NCBI GenBank assembly: GCA_949283205.1
Contig: CASDSD010000037.1
Coordinates: 1-64,000, forward strand
Reading direction: 5' to 3'
From: an uncultured Alistipes sp.
Lineage (GTDB): Bacteria > Bacteroidota > Bacteroidia > Bacteroidales > Rikenellaceae
Length of the DNA: 64,000 nucleotides
This document shows, piece after piece, positions 25,112-34,527 of the stretch. The notes beneath the pieces were generated by a model. It did no database searches. It was not told where the DNA came from and saw only the letters and a list, made by a program, of their open reading frames with translations. Position numbers and translations under genes: made by a program. Within the stretch, counting starts at the first letter, position 1; the number at the start of each line of letters is the position of its first letter.

Positions 25112-26020
25112 ATGAAACGGATAATTTGTATCATGTCGCTGGCCGTACTGGCGTGCGGCGTTGCGACGGCACAGAATACGGCATACAAGGCTGTTGTCGG
25201 CACCTATGTCGACGCATCCGGGGCACTGGCGGTGTCGGATCCCTCGACGCAGGTGGCGGTCGATCTGGTCATAGAGAAGGAGCAGACGATCGTGGGCCCC
25301 TATGCGCGCTATGCGCAGAAATATCTCAACATGCGCGGTTCGCTGGTCGACAAGAGCGTGTATACGCTTCGTGAAGTGAAACTGTCGCTTGCCGGTGCGG
25401 ACGATTTGTCGGCAGCGGAAATCCCTGCGGCGACGGTTGTCGAGACATCGTACATGGGTTCGGCGACGGAGTTCCCGAAGGTTCTGCCCGATCGTATGAG
25501 CTCGTCGGCACAGAGCGAGGAGGAGGCTGCGGCGAATGCCGCGAGTGCCATCTTCTCGATCCGCAAGCACCGCATGGACCTCATTACCGGCGAGGCCGGG
25601 GAGAATGTGTTCGGTGCGGGCCTCAAGGATGCCCTCGAGGCTCTCGATGCCAGGGAACAGGAGTATCTGGAACTCTTCTTCGGCAAGCGTGTCGTCACGA
25701 CCACGGTCGAGCGTGTGATAGTCCCCATGGCGGAGGGTGTGCAGAGCTATGCCGTGGCGCGCATATCCGCTTCTGCGGGAATGGTCTCTGCCGATGCCAA
25801 GGACGGTGAGGCGGTTACGCTGCTGGTAACGCCGTCGGGCAAGTCGCGTTTGAGCAGTATCGTCGAGACCGACCCCAAGAACAAGGCGGCGGTGAAGGTC
25901 CGCGTAGCCGACCCCTCGACCTGCACCGTTACGGTGGGCGACAAGGTCATGACGTCGGTCGTGCTGCCCGTATTCGAGATGGGACGCACGGCATACATTA
26001 CCGATACCTCGAGCCGGTAG
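25112..26020 (+). CDS. DUF4831 family exported protein
   Basis: About 302 residues from ATG 25112; ATG 25106 would add M-V. A signal peptide ends near A-T-A-Q (21). The family's mark is the strand pair V-A-V-D-L-V-I-E-K followed by G-P-Y-A-R-Y-A-Q-K-Y-L near 60-70. An S-I-R-K-H-R-M-D-L-I-T-G segment near 150-161 and a regular beta-rich C-terminus follow. DUF4831 proteins are common periplasmic or surface proteins of Bacteroidales with no known role. It has its own promoter and is 17 nt before the AlkD-like gene. Confidence 0.85.
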   Translation: MKRIICIMSLAVLACGVATAQNTAYKAVVGTYVDASGALAVSDPSTQVAVDLVIEKEQTIVGPYARYAQKYLNMRGSLVDKSVYTLREVKLSLAGADDLSAAEIPAATVVETSYMGSATEFPKVLPDRMSSSAQSEEEAAANAASAIFSIRKHRMDLITGEAGENVFGAGLKDALEALDAREQEYLELFFGKRVVTTTVERVIVPMAEGVQSYAVARISASAGMVSADAKDGEAVTLLVTPSGKSRLSSIVETDPKNKAAVKVRVADPSTCTVTVGDKVMTSVVLPVFEMGRTAYITDTSSR

Positions 26021-26037
26021 GGAAGATAGAGAACAAT

Positions 26038-26685
26038 ATGGACAATACGGCCCGTATGATCCGCCTGCTGGGGCGTCTGCGCCGCGAAATGAATGGTGCC
26101 GTGGCTGACGCCATGCGTTATTACGGCGGCGATTACGGTCTCAACTACGGTGTCAGTCTCCCGACGCTGCGCTCCATAGCGCGTGCCGAGGGGTGCGATG
26201 ACGCCTTTGCGCGATATCTCTATGTACAGCAGGTGCGCGAGTTGCGGCTTGCGGCCCTGCATATTGCCGACCCGGCGCTGTTGAGCCTTGCGGAGGCCGG
26301 TTTCTGGGGTGAGGGCATAATCAATTCGGAGGTGGCCGAAGAGGCCGCCTTTGCCTTTTTGAGCCGTGCGGAGGCGCTGCCCGGGATATTTGCCTCGTGG
26401 TGTTCGTCGGAGAACGAGTTGCTCGCGTATGCGGCCCTTATGGCCGGTGCTCGTGCGCGTCTTCTGCGCGATATGCCGGCCGCCGCCGAGAGTATGGCGG
26501 GCGCTGTGGCGTGCCACCCGCAATCGCATCTGGTCGGGTGCGGCGCCGCCGCCATGTTGGGCGGCGCCCTCGATGCCGGCGACATTGTCCGTGAGCGGGT
26601 GTCCGATCTGGTGGCCTTCCTGCCCGAAGGAAGGGCTGCGACCCATGTCTCGGAGGAGATGTCGTGGCGGATGGCGGAGGATTAG
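26038..26685 (+). CDS. AlkD-like HEAT-repeat protein (DNA alkylation repair family)
   Basis: A 215-residue, Ala-rich helical protein. The stretch Y-G-V-S-L-P-T-L-R-S-I-A-R (about 38-50) and the later L-R-L-A-A-L-H-I-A and E-L-L-A-Y-A-A-L-M repeats resemble AlkC/AlkD HEAT-like helices. AlkD removes bulky or cationic alkylated bases. I cannot confirm the catalytic Trp/Asp residues, so the function may have drifted. Its stop overlaps the convergent thioredoxin stop by 4 nt. Confidence 0.65.
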   Translation: MDNTARMIRLLGRLRREMNGAVADAMRYYGGDYGLNYGVSLPTLRSIARAEGCDDAFARYLYVQQVRELRLAALHIADPALLSLAEAGFWGEGIINSEVAEEAAFAFLSRAEALPGIFASWCSSENELLAYAALMAGARARLLRDMPAAAESMAGAVACHPQSHLVGCGAAAMLGGALDAGDIVRERVSDLVAFLPEGRAATHVSEEMSWRMAED

Positions 26686-27005
26686 AGGGCCTCGACCTTT
26701 TCATACCGTTTTATGATGTCCGAGAGCGTCTCGAACGAGACCATGCCGCTGTGCCGCCACAGTGCGCGGCCCTCGCGGTAGAGGATGAATGTCGGGACCG
26801 ACATGATACGGTGCTGCCGCGTCAGGTCGCTGTTCTCGGGAGAGTCTGTGTCGATGCGTATGACATCGGCGCGGGTGCGCAAGGCGCGCTCGAGATCTTC
26901 GAGTATGGGCTGCATCTCGCGACAGGGGCCGCACCATGTGGCATAGAATTCGACAAGCGTGGGCATCCGGCGCGATATGAGGGCATAAAATCTGTTTTCG
27001 GTCAT
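26682..27005 (-). CDS. thioredoxin-family protein
   Basis: A 107-residue single-domain thioredoxin with W-C-G-P-C at 24-28 and the cis-Pro loop S-V-P-T-F near 71-75. No signal peptide, so cytoplasmic. The longer frame running to 28013 is a shadow of the epimerase gene; ATG at 27005 gives the normal thioredoxin length. It is 11 nt after the epimerase stop and probably shares its transcript. Confidence 0.93.
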   Translation of the reverse strand: MTENRFYALISRRMPTLVEFYATWCGPCREMQPILEDLERALRTRADVIRIDTDSPENSDLTRQHRIMSVPTFILYREGRALWRHSGMVSFETLSDIIKRYEKVEAL

Positions 27006-27016
27006 AATATTTCTTT

Positions 27017-27985
27017 TTACAGTGATTCGATCCATGACGGGACGGTGTCGCGCGTGAGGGAATGCAGTACGCGTTCGACATACTCTATCGTCGTGCGCAG
27101 TCCGTCGGTGAGAGTGGTGGAGGCCGTCCATCCGAGCATGTTGCGTGCGCGTGTGAGTTCGGGGGCCATGCGGCGCGGGTCGTTGTTGCGGGCGGCCATG
27201 TGGACTATGCGGGAGCGGCTGCCCGTGAGCGATACGATCTTGTCGGCCAAATGGTTTATGGATATTTCGGCCGAAGCGCCGAGGTTGACGGTCGCCGTGG
27301 CTTCCGTGGCGGGGATGTTCATCAGGCGTACGAGAGCATCGGCCATATCGCCGACCCAGCAGAATGTACGCAGTTGCTCGCCGCTGCCGTAGATGAGGAT
27401 GTCGCGGCCGAGCAGAGCCTCCACAACCATGCGTATTACGACCCGCTGGTCGTCTATGCGGCCGCCCGAACCGTATGTCGAGAAGATGCGTGCTATGCGG
27501 CAGCTGCAGCCATGTTCCTTGGCATAGGCGTAGTGCAGGGCTTCGGCTGCGCGTTTGCTCTCGGCATAGGGCGTGATGCGCCCGGCGAATATGTCCTTTT
27601 CGGCGAAGGGTTGCTGTCCCGTGCCGCCGTATATGTCGCCCGAAGAGGCGAAAAGGACCGTGGCGCCGTTGCGGCGCGCCGTCTCGAGGGCGTTTATGCT
27701 GCCGATGATGTTCGTGCGGAGGATATTGAGCGGGTGTGTGCCTATGCGCGTGACGAATGTCGGCGATGCCAGATTGTATATCTGTTCGGCCGCCAGGGCG
27801 AACGGTTTCTCTATGTCGTGGCAGATGTACCGTATTGCGCGGCGGCGGTGGTAGGGCGCCAGCAGGGGCGAGGTGCTTATGTCGGCCGTATCGATGCAGA
27901 CGACATCGTCGCCGGCGTCGGCCAGCCTCATGCAGAGGTGCGAACCGATAAGGCCGGCTCCACCCAGAACGACAACTCTTTTCAT
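27017..27985 (-). CDS. NAD-dependent epimerase/dehydratase (extended SDR)
   Basis: A 322-residue sugar-nucleotide-type SDR. The NAD motif G-G-A-G-L-I-G-S-H lies at about 7-15 and the catalytic Y-A-E-S-K near 149-153 is preceded by S-S-G-D-I-Y-G-G. UDP-glucuronate decarboxylase and UDP-glucose 4-epimerase both have this pattern, so the substrate is unclear. It sits 59 nt after radA and 11 nt before thioredoxin. Confidence 0.85.
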   Translation of the reverse strand: MKRVVVLGGAGLIGSHLCMRLADAGDDVVCIDTADISTSPLLAPYHRRRAIRYICHDIEKPFALAAEQIYNLASPTFVTRIGTHPLNILRTNIIGSINALETARRNGATVLFASSGDIYGGTGQQPFAEKDIFAGRITPYAESKRAAEALHYAYAKEHGCSCRIARIFSTYGSGGRIDDQRVVIRMVVEALLGRDILIYGSGEQLRTFCWVGDMADALVRLMNIPATEATATVNLGASAEISINHLADKIVSLTGSRSRIVHMAARNNDPRRMAPELTRARNMLGWTASTTLTDGLRTTIEYVERVLHSLTRDTVPSWIESL

Positions 27986-28044
27986 GGTCCGATTTTATCG
28001 GACCACAGATCAAATATTATACCGAACGGAGGGCTGTGCGTGGG

Positions 28045-29409
28045 CTATTCGCAGAAGATGGCGCGGGGCAACTCGCCTATGTTGCTGATGCATATAATCT
28101 CAATGCCGCGACTATTCTTTATCTCCTTGCGCAGGAACGACGAGACGATGATCCTGCGGAATCCGAGCCTTGCCGCCTCGCTTATGCGCTGCTCGGTGCG
28201 GGGTGCCGGACGCACCTCTCCCGAGAGTCCGACTTCGCCGGCACAGCATATGCCGTCGCATATGGGGCGGTCGTAGTATGACGATACGACCGCTGCGACG
28301 ATGGCCAGGTCGAGGCCCGTATCCGAGATTTTGAATCCTCCGGCGAAGTTGAGGAAGACGTCCTTTGCGAACATCTTCATTCCGACGCGCTTCTCCAGCA
28401 CGGCCAGCAGCATGTTCATGCGTTTGGTGTCATACCCCGTAGCGGTACGCTGGGGTGTACCGTATGCGGCGTTCGACACCAGCGCCTGCACCTCTATCAG
28501 GTATGGGCGGATGCCGTCCACCGAGGCGCCGACGGCGATGCCGCTCAGCGGTTCGTCGTAATGCGAGAGGAGTATCTCCGAAGGGTTGTCCACCGTACGC
28601 AGCCCCTTTTCGAGCATCTCGAAGACCCCGATCTCGAACGTGGCGCCGAAGCGGTTCTTTATGCCGCGCAGGATGCGGTAGATGTTGTTGCTGTCGCCCT
28701 CGAACTGCAGCACCACGTCGACGATGTGCTCCAGAATCTTGGGCCCGGCGATGGTGCCGTCCTTGGTGATGTGGCCTATGATGAAGATCGAGGTGCCGGT
28801 CGTTTTGGCATACTTGAGCAGCATGGCGGCGCACTCGCGTATCTGCGACACGCTGCCGGCCGATGATTCGATGGTCTCGGTGTATATCGTCTGTATCGAG
28901 TCTATCACAACCACGTCGGGGTTGTATTGCGCCATCTGGGCCAGGATATTCTCCAGCAGCGTCTCGGAATAGATGTAGCACTCCTCGTTGCCTATGCCGA
29001 GACGTTCGGCGCGCATGCCGATCTGCTCGGGCGACTCCTCTCCCGAGACGTAGAGCGTGCGCAGCGAGTGGTTCGTCAGCGCCAGCTGCAGGCTGAGGGT
29101 CGATTTGCCGATGCCGGGTTCTCCGCCCAGCAGTATGAGCGACCCGGGGACGAGGCCGCCTCCGAGGACGCGGTTTATTTCGGCGTTGTGCATGTCAAGC
29201 CGGCGGTGTGCCGATCGTTCTATCTCGGAGACGCGTTGCGGCGGGGTCTGCGGCAGGGATGCGGTAGCTGCCGCAGCCGGAGAGGGGCTTCTGGCTATGA
29301 TCTCCTCGGTGAAGGTGTTCCACTCGCCGCACGAGGGACAGCGGCCCAGCCATTTGGGGGCCTCGAAACCGCAGTTGCGGCAGAAATATGCCTTCTTGAC
29401 CTTTGCCAT
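28045..29409 (-). CDS. radA: DNA repair protein RadA (Sms)
   Basis: A RecA-like ATPase and helicase that aids branch migration in recombination. The 454 residues are full length. An N-terminal C4 zinc finger (C-R-N-C near 10-13, C-P-S-C near 24-27) is followed by Walker A G-E-P-G-I-G-K-S-T near 95-103, Walker B V-V-V-I-D-S near 170-175 and the RadA-specific K-N-R-F-G near 248-252. A Lon-protease-like C-terminal domain ends the chain. It starts 6 nt after the rseP stop. Confidence 0.96.
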   Translation of the reverse strand: MAKVKKAYFCRNCGFEAPKWLGRCPSCGEWNTFTEEIIARSPSPAAAATASLPQTPPQRVSEIERSAHRRLDMHNAEINRVLGGGLVPGSLILLGGEPGIGKSTLSLQLALTNHSLRTLYVSGEESPEQIGMRAERLGIGNEECYIYSETLLENILAQMAQYNPDVVVIDSIQTIYTETIESSAGSVSQIRECAAMLLKYAKTTGTSIFIIGHITKDGTIAGPKILEHIVDVVLQFEGDSNNIYRILRGIKNRFGATFEIGVFEMLEKGLRTVDNPSEILLSHYDEPLSGIAVGASVDGIRPYLIEVQALVSNAAYGTPQRTATGYDTKRMNMLLAVLEKRVGMKMFAKDVFLNFAGGFKISDTGLDLAIVAAVVSSYYDRPICDGICCAGEVGLSGEVRPAPRTEQRISEAARLGFRRIIVSSFLRKEIKNSRGIEIICISNIGELPRAIFCE

Positions 29410-29415
29410 AGGGCC

Positions 29416-30735
29416 TTATTTGCTGAAGAGTCTGTATATGTCGTTGCCGTTGGCGTAGATCACCAGTGCCAGCAGCAGCAGGAATCCGATATATTGCATC
29501 ACCTCGAGGAACTTGTCGCTCGGTTTGCGGCCCGTGATCATCTCCCACAGCGTGAAGAGCGCATGTCCGCCGTCGAGGGCCGGTATGGGGAGTATGTTGA
29601 GCACGGCGAGCATGATCGACAGGAAGGCCGTCATGTTCCAGAAACGCAGCCAGTCCCACTCGGCGGGGAAGATGTTGCCTATGGCGATAAATCCGCCCAA
29701 CTCCTCGTACATCTTGGTTTTGGGCTGGAATATGAGCTTGAGCTGCTGCCAGTAGTCGGCCACGGTCTCGGCGGCGAGGCGCGCTCCCGCGGGGAACGAC
29801 TGCAGGAAGGTGTAGTGCCTCGTGCGGAGCTGGTACGGGTTGCCGAGCAGCACACCCACCTTGCCGTCGCCGTCGACGGGCACGCGCATCGAAAGGATCT
29901 CGCTGCCGCGTTTTACATCGAACGAGACCGTGTCGTTCTTGCTCTGTGTGAGGATCTCGGTTATGGCCGGCACGTCGACGCCGCCGATGCCGTTGCATGC
30001 CACCACCTCGTCTCCGGCCTGCAGGCCGGCAGCGGCGGCCGTTGCCGATGCCACCGAATCGACCATGAAGGGTACGCGCAGCATATACAGATCCATATAA
30101 CTCTTCTGGCGGCGCATCTCGAGCAGCTTGTCGAACGGTATGGTGAACTCCTCTCTACGGCCGTCGCGTTCGACCGCTACGTGCCGGTCGCCCTCCGTGA
30201 GCAGCAGCATGGCGCGTATGTCGTTAACGTCGTCGATCTTCTCGCCGTCGATCTCCAGGACCTTGTCGCCGTCGCGGAAGCCCATATCCTTGGCCGCGTC
30301 GTTGAAGGCGTAGCCCCAGCGCGCATCCTCGGCCGCCATATACGACTGCCCGTGCGTGTAGCATATGCCCGTATAGATCAGGAAGGCGAGGATCAGATTC
30401 ATCGTCACGCCGGCGATCATCACCAGGAACCTCTGCCAGGCGGGTTTCGAGCGGAACTCGTCGGGCTTGGGCGGCGCCTGCATCTGCTCCTTGTCCATGC
30501 TCTCGTCGATCATGCCGGCGATCTTGACGTAACCTCCCAGCGGGAGCCAGCCTATGCCGTACTCGGTGTCGCCGCGCTTCCATTTGAAGAGCGAAAACCA
30601 CGGGTCGAAGAATATGTAGAACTTTTCGACGCGGATCTTGAATATGCGCGCCATTATGAAGTGTCCGAATTCGTGAATCGCCACCAGAAGCGACAGACTC
30701 ATGAAGAATTGAATGATCTTTATGACTATTTCCAT
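29416..30735 (-). CDS. rseP: RIP zinc metalloprotease RseP (site-2 protease)
   Basis: Intramembrane protease that cuts anti-sigma factors or remnant signal peptides. The 439 residues carry the zinc motif H-E-F-G-H at 21-25 in the first helix. A PDZ pair at about 110-310 has the usual G-F-R-D-G-D-K-V-L-E-I-D-G and G-L-Q-A-G-D-E-V segments. A late helix carries N-I-L-P-I-P-A-L-D-G-G, the second active-site motif. No RseA-like substrate is seen here. It is 154 nt after the dxr stop. Confidence 0.95.
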   Translation of the reverse strand: MEIVIKIIQFFMSLSLLVAIHEFGHFIMARIFKIRVEKFYIFFDPWFSLFKWKRGDTEYGIGWLPLGGYVKIAGMIDESMDKEQMQAPPKPDEFRSKPAWQRFLVMIAGVTMNLILAFLIYTGICYTHGQSYMAAEDARWGYAFNDAAKDMGFRDGDKVLEIDGEKIDDVNDIRAMLLLTEGDRHVAVERDGRREEFTIPFDKLLEMRRQKSYMDLYMLRVPFMVDSVASATAAAAGLQAGDEVVACNGIGGVDVPAITEILTQSKNDTVSFDVKRGSEILSMRVPVDGDGKVGVLLGNPYQLRTRHYTFLQSFPAGARLAAETVADYWQQLKLIFQPKTKMYEELGGFIAIGNIFPAEWDWLRFWNMTAFLSIMLAVLNILPIPALDGGHALFTLWEMITGRKPSDKFLEVMQYIGFLLLLALVIYANGNDIYRLFSK

Positions 30736-30889
30736 TCCATGTTAGTTGATATTGCTGTTTTGTCGTCGGGTGCGCCGCATGTCTTGCGCATGCCCGCCGT
30801 CCGCGCCAGGCCTTACGTGGCGAACGCCGCGGACGTTATTTTATTGTGCCGTTGTGTACGATGTCGAAGCCTGTCTGTATGTGCCGGCC

Positions 30890-32041
30890 TTACAGCCGCA
30901 GGTATTCGGCGGCGAGGGCGCGCGCCTCGGCGTTTGCCGCGGCATACTCCTCCAGCGACGGTTCGGCCGTGAAGCCTGCGCGCTGCAGGGCATACTCTAT
31001 GGCTGCGGTAATGTCGGTAAACGGGCATTTGTGGTCGAGGAATGCCGCTACGGCAACCTCGTTCGCACCGTTCATCGTGCAGGCCGCCGTGCCGCCTCGG
31101 CGCAGGCAGTCGTATGCTATGTCGAGGGCGGGATACTTCTTGCGGTCGACGGCCGAGAAGGTCAGTTCGGGGTGCTGCATGAAGTCGAAGGCCTCCTTGG
31201 GACGTGAAGCGCGGCGCGGGAACATCAGCGCATAGCTTATGGGCATGTGCATGTCGGGCGTGCCGAGCTGGGCCTTTATCGCCCCGTCTTCGAACTCCAC
31301 CATCGAGTGTACGATCGACTGCGGGTGGATCAGTACCGATATGCGGTCGGGGTCGACCCCGAAGAGCCAGTGTGCCTCGATAACCTCGAATCCCTTGTTT
31401 ACCAGCGTGGCCGAGTCGATCGTGATCTTGGCCCCCATGTGCCATTGCGGGTGCTGCAGGGCACGCTCGGGGGTCACGTCGGGAAGCTCCCCGGCCGGGA
31501 GGTCGCGCAGGGCGCCGCCGCTGCATGTTATTATCAGGCGCCGCACGGGCGAATGCTCTCCGGCGAGGCACTGGAATATGGCCGAATGTTCCGAGTCGAT
31601 GGGCAGGATGGGCACATGGCGCTGTGCGGCCAGACGCATCACCAGATCGCCTCCGATAACGAGCGCCTCCTTGTTTGCCAGCGCTATTTTCTTGCCGGCC
31701 TTTATCGCCGCGACCGTGGGGACGAGACCCGCATATCCGACCAGGGCGTTCACCACCACGTCCACCTCCTGGCTGCAGACTACCTGCCGCAGGGAGTCCT
31801 CTCCCGTAAAGACCTTGATGGGGTAGGATGCGAGGGCGCCCTTCAGGGCTTCGTATTGCGTCGTGTCGGTGATGACCACGCAGGCGGCGTCGAACTCTAT
31901 GGCCTGCCGTGCCAGCAGCTGCCAGTTGCTGCGTGCCGTGAGTGAGGTTATTTCAAACAGATCGGGATTCTCCCTGACGATGTCGAGCGTCTGTACGCCT
32001 ATCGATCCGGTCGATCCGAGTATTGAGAGTCGTTGTTTCAT
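30890..32041 (-). CDS. dxr: 1-deoxy-D-xylulose-5-phosphate reductoisomerase
   Basis: Second enzyme of the MEP isoprenoid pathway, turning DXP into MEP with NADPH. From ATG 32041 it has 383 residues, the family norm; the frame upstream to 32194 is not family sequence. Diagnostic runs are L-G-S-T-G-S-I-G-V-Q-T near 8-18, A-N-K-E-A-L near 122-127 and P-I-D-S-E-H-S-A near 147-154, with T-C-S-G-G-A near 178-183. It sits between the degenerate M23 gene (52 nt) and rseP, an order seen in other Bacteroidales. Confidence 0.96.
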   Translation of the reverse strand: MKQRLSILGSTGSIGVQTLDIVRENPDLFEITSLTARSNWQLLARQAIEFDAACVVITDTTQYEALKGALASYPIKVFTGEDSLRQVVCSQEVDVVVNALVGYAGLVPTVAAIKAGKKIALANKEALVIGGDLVMRLAAQRHVPILPIDSEHSAIFQCLAGEHSPVRRLIITCSGGALRDLPAGELPDVTPERALQHPQWHMGAKITIDSATLVNKGFEVIEAHWLFGVDPDRISVLIHPQSIVHSMVEFEDGAIKAQLGTPDMHMPISYALMFPRRASRPKEAFDFMQHPELTFSAVDRKKYPALDIAYDCLRRGGTAACTMNGANEVAVAAFLDHKCPFTDITAAIEYALQRAGFTAEPSLEEYAAANAEARALAAEYLRL

Positions 32042-32093
32042 ATTTCGGGTAGGGTAATCTGCGTTGTGTATGGTGTGGGGAATATGTCGGGCT

Positions 32094-32960
32094 TTAGAAT
32101 ACGATGTACATCTCCGGGTCGACGGCCTTTCCCTCCTGCCATATCTCGATCTCGAGCAGCGGATTGGTCGTGTCGCCCGCCTTGTGCATGGCATTGTATC
32201 CTATGACCTGTCCGCTTTCTATGGCCTGTCCTCTGGTTACGAGCGGCTGCGACAGGTTGCGGTATACCGACAGGAATCCGTTGAAGTGCTGTACGGTGAC
32301 CGTGACGCCCGTCTGATCTGCGGTGAGGACATCGACCACCGTGCCGTCGTCGATGCTTGTCACGGGAGAGTTGGGCGCGGCCTGTATTCCCACGCCGAGA
32401 TGGTTGTCGCTGCGTGAGAAGTGGCGTGTGATGATGCCCTCGACGGGGACGGCGAACTCGTACGCGGCCTGCTCGTCAGCCTGGCGGCTCTGGAGCGTGC
32501 GCGAGAGCGAATAGTCGCCCTCGCCCTCCATCTGCATGCGCAGCAGCGAGTCGAGTTGCGAAGGCGGTATGAGGGTCTTGTCGAGCGAGGCCGTGTCGGC
32601 ATCGTTCAGGCGCGACGGCAGCACGGGGGTCTTGCCCTGCATGATCATGGCTATGTTCTCGTTGTAGGTGAGCATGTCGTTTATGCGGCTGTCGAGTGAA
32701 TCGATACGCATTATGCTGTTCACCAGGCGGTCGTGGAGCCGTTCGGCGTCGGTGCGATATCCTGGGAATATGTTCAGTATCGGGGTGTATGCCACGAAGA
32801 TGAGTATCAGCAGGAAGAGGAATACGCAGAATGCCGCCAAACTGCCTGCCAGCGCTGCGGGCGAAGTGTGTACGCTCCACTCTTCGCGATGCAGGATGGG
32901 ATCGCTCATGCTGAAACGCTTCTTGCGGAAGAATTTTCTCAGTTTCTGTTTTAACTTCAT
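32094..32960 (-). CDS. degenerate M23 (LytM-like) peptidase family protein
   Basis: A 288-residue protein with one helix near 37-57 and a periplasmic LytM fold at about 165-288. A coiled stretch lies between. The fold is clear (F-A-V-P-V-E-G-I-I-T-R-H-F then N-H-L-G-V-G-I and closing P-L-L-E-I-E-I-W), but the zinc residues are largely lost. H187 remains; the Asp of H-x-x-x-D reads Gly191, the Y-A-H-L-S His reads Asn235, and both His of the H-x-H motif read Leu268 and Glu270. It is probably not a peptidase. Inactive LytM proteins such as EnvC activate amidases, a possible model. Confidence 0.82.
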   Translation of the reverse strand: MKLKQKLRKFFRKKRFSMSDPILHREEWSVHTSPAALAGSLAAFCVFLFLLILIFVAYTPILNIFPGYRTDAERLHDRLVNSIMRIDSLDSRINDMLTYNENIAMIMQGKTPVLPSRLNDADTASLDKTLIPPSQLDSLLRMQMEGEGDYSLSRTLQSRQADEQAAYEFAVPVEGIITRHFSRSDNHLGVGIQAAPNSPVTSIDDGTVVDVLTADQTGVTVTVQHFNGFLSVYRNLSQPLVTRGQAIESGQVIGYNAMHKAGDTTNPLLEIEIWQEGKAVDPEMYIVF

Positions 32961-32983
32961 CGCTTCATTGCGCTATAACCGAA

Positions 32984-32991
32984 CAAAGATA
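32984..32991 (-). promoter_or_regulatory. -7 promoter box for the M23-dxr-rseP-radA run
   Basis: On the - strand this reads TATCTTTG, an exact consensus, about 23 nt before the ATG at 32960. No clear -33 partner. Confidence 0.6.
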
Positions 32992-33120
32992 GCCAAAAAA
33001 GGGTAAACATCGGCTATTGCTTCGGTTTTTTTGATGCCGCAAGAGAGTCATGCGGATGGCGTATGGGATACGGACGGATATATGTGCGGACGGATTTGTC
33101 GCGGCAGTTGCTGGCAGCAG

Positions 33121-33169
33121 GAAAAGAGAGCGGCCTCGGAGAGGTGTCGTAACCTCTATCCGGGGCCGC
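33121..33169 (-). terminator. probable intrinsic terminator after the MFS gene
   Basis: Outer 11-bp stem (33130-33140 with 33159-33169, one G-T wobble) and an inner GAGGT/ACCTC stem (33141-33145 with 33152-33156). On the - strand an imperfect T-run (CTCTCTTTTCC) follows. It lies about 30 nt past the MFS stop. Confidence 0.65.
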
Positions 33170-33201
33170 GCGGAATGCGGTATGTTTTGTATTGTGCGGC
33201 G

Positions 33202-34413
33202 TCAGCGCAGACGGTTGCGCAGGAAACTGCGGCGTGCATGGAGGAAGAAGAAGGCCACGCCCACCATATTGACTATGAATGCGAGCCAGAATGCCGACGA
33301 GTAGCCGCCGAGATGCTCTGCGACGCTGCCGCCGCCGATGATGCCGGCGCCGATCCCCACGTCCCACGAGGTGAGGATCGTGGAGTTTGCCGTGCCGCGC
33401 CGATCGTGCGGGGCGAGGTTGATGAACATGGTCTGCATGGCGGGATACATATGTCCGTTCCCGAGACCTATCATGAGGGCGGCGGCGTAGTAGCCGTATA
33501 TGTTGGGTATGGCCGAGAAAACGAGATATCCGCACATCGAGATGACCATTCCCGCCGACGCGTTCTGTACGATCTTGCCCTGACGCAGCGAGCGGCTGCC
33601 CACCAGGCGCGAGAGGATAAGGCCGCAGGCGAGGATCATGAAGAAGGTACCCGAGCCGGAGGTTATGTGCAGCACTTCCTGGCTGTATATGGCTATGTAG
33701 GTGGATATTATGCCGAATGAAAAGGCGAAGGCGGCAATACATACCCCTTCGCTCCACCCCTTGAGCAGGATGAATCGGTCGAGCGACACCTTGCTCTCCT
33801 TCTTTATGGGCTGGCGTTCGCGGCACTTGATGGTGGAGTCTATTATGAGCCCGGCGAAGGCTATCACCAGCGACATGGTGAACAGGAGGTTGAAGTTATG
33901 GATCGTATGGTATATGTACAGTCCCGTCGAGGGGCCTATGGCCATTGCTATGTTGTTGCTCAGTCCGTAGTATCCGATACCCTCCGAGCGGCGTTCGGGA
34001 TGCAGTACATCCACAGCCATGGTGCTGCTGGCGACGGTCGTGGCGCCGAAGGGGCCTCCGTGCAGGGTGCGGATGGCGGCGAACAGTACGAGCGAGCCCG
34101 TGATGAAGTACCCGGCGAAGAGCAGGGCGAAGGCGAAGTAGCATATCATCAGCACCTTTTTGCGCGGGAAGGTGTCGACGACGAAACCGCTGAACGGACG
34201 TACGGCAAGCGCCGTGAGCGTATATCCGCTCAGGACGATGCCGATCATGGCCTTGTCGGCCGAGAATGTGTCGCGCAGGTATAGCGGCAGCAGCGGCGCA
34301 AGAAGGTAGAAGGCGAAGAAAAGCATGAAGTTGGCGATCCAAACCTTCAGGTAGTTGCTGTTCCACAGGGCGGGACGTACAGCGGCATCGGGTTGTTGGG
34401 TATTGTGTGCCAT
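33202..34413 (-). CDS. MFS transporter
   Basis: About 403 residues with some twelve hydrophobic segments. The loop after helix 2 carries the MFS signature-like V-R-P-F-S-G-F-V-V-D-T-F-P-R-K-K. ATG 34413 is chosen because an exact - strand promoter box lies at 34528-34535; the longer frame to 34530 would begin inside it. The substrate is unknown; the general type is that of sugar or drug exporters. It stands alone with its own promoter and terminator. Confidence 0.87.
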   Translation of the reverse strand: MAHNTQQPDAAVRPALWNSNYLKVWIANFMLFFAFYLLAPLLPLYLRDTFSADKAMIGIVLSGYTLTALAVRPFSGFVVDTFPRKKVLMICYFAFALLFAGYFITGSLVLFAAIRTLHGGPFGATTVASSTMAVDVLHPERRSEGIGYYGLSNNIAMAIGPSTGLYIYHTIHNFNLLFTMSLVIAFAGLIIDSTIKCRERQPIKKESKVSLDRFILLKGWSEGVCIAAFAFSFGIISTYIAIYSQEVLHITSGSGTFFMILACGLILSRLVGSRSLRQGKIVQNASAGMVISMCGYLVFSAIPNIYGYYAAALMIGLGNGHMYPAMQTMFINLAPHDRRGTANSTILTSWDVGIGAGIIGGGSVAEHLGGYSSAFWLAFIVNMVGVAFFFLHARRSFLRNRLR

Positions 34414-34527
34414 AGTGCAAGTGGTTTGGGCGATTGTCGGGCGATGTGGGGTCTGCGGCGTGTCGCAAAAGGATGGGCTCGTCGTGTAGGCCGCGGGCGA
34501 CAATCGGATTGTTGCGTATTTCGGCTG

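Noticed and set aside
28927..30972. 681-codon + strand frame opposite radA and rseP
   Set aside because: It is the complement of two clear genes with conserved motifs (H-E-F-G-H, K-N-R-F-G) and has no recognisable domain of its own; high GC keeps shadow frames open.
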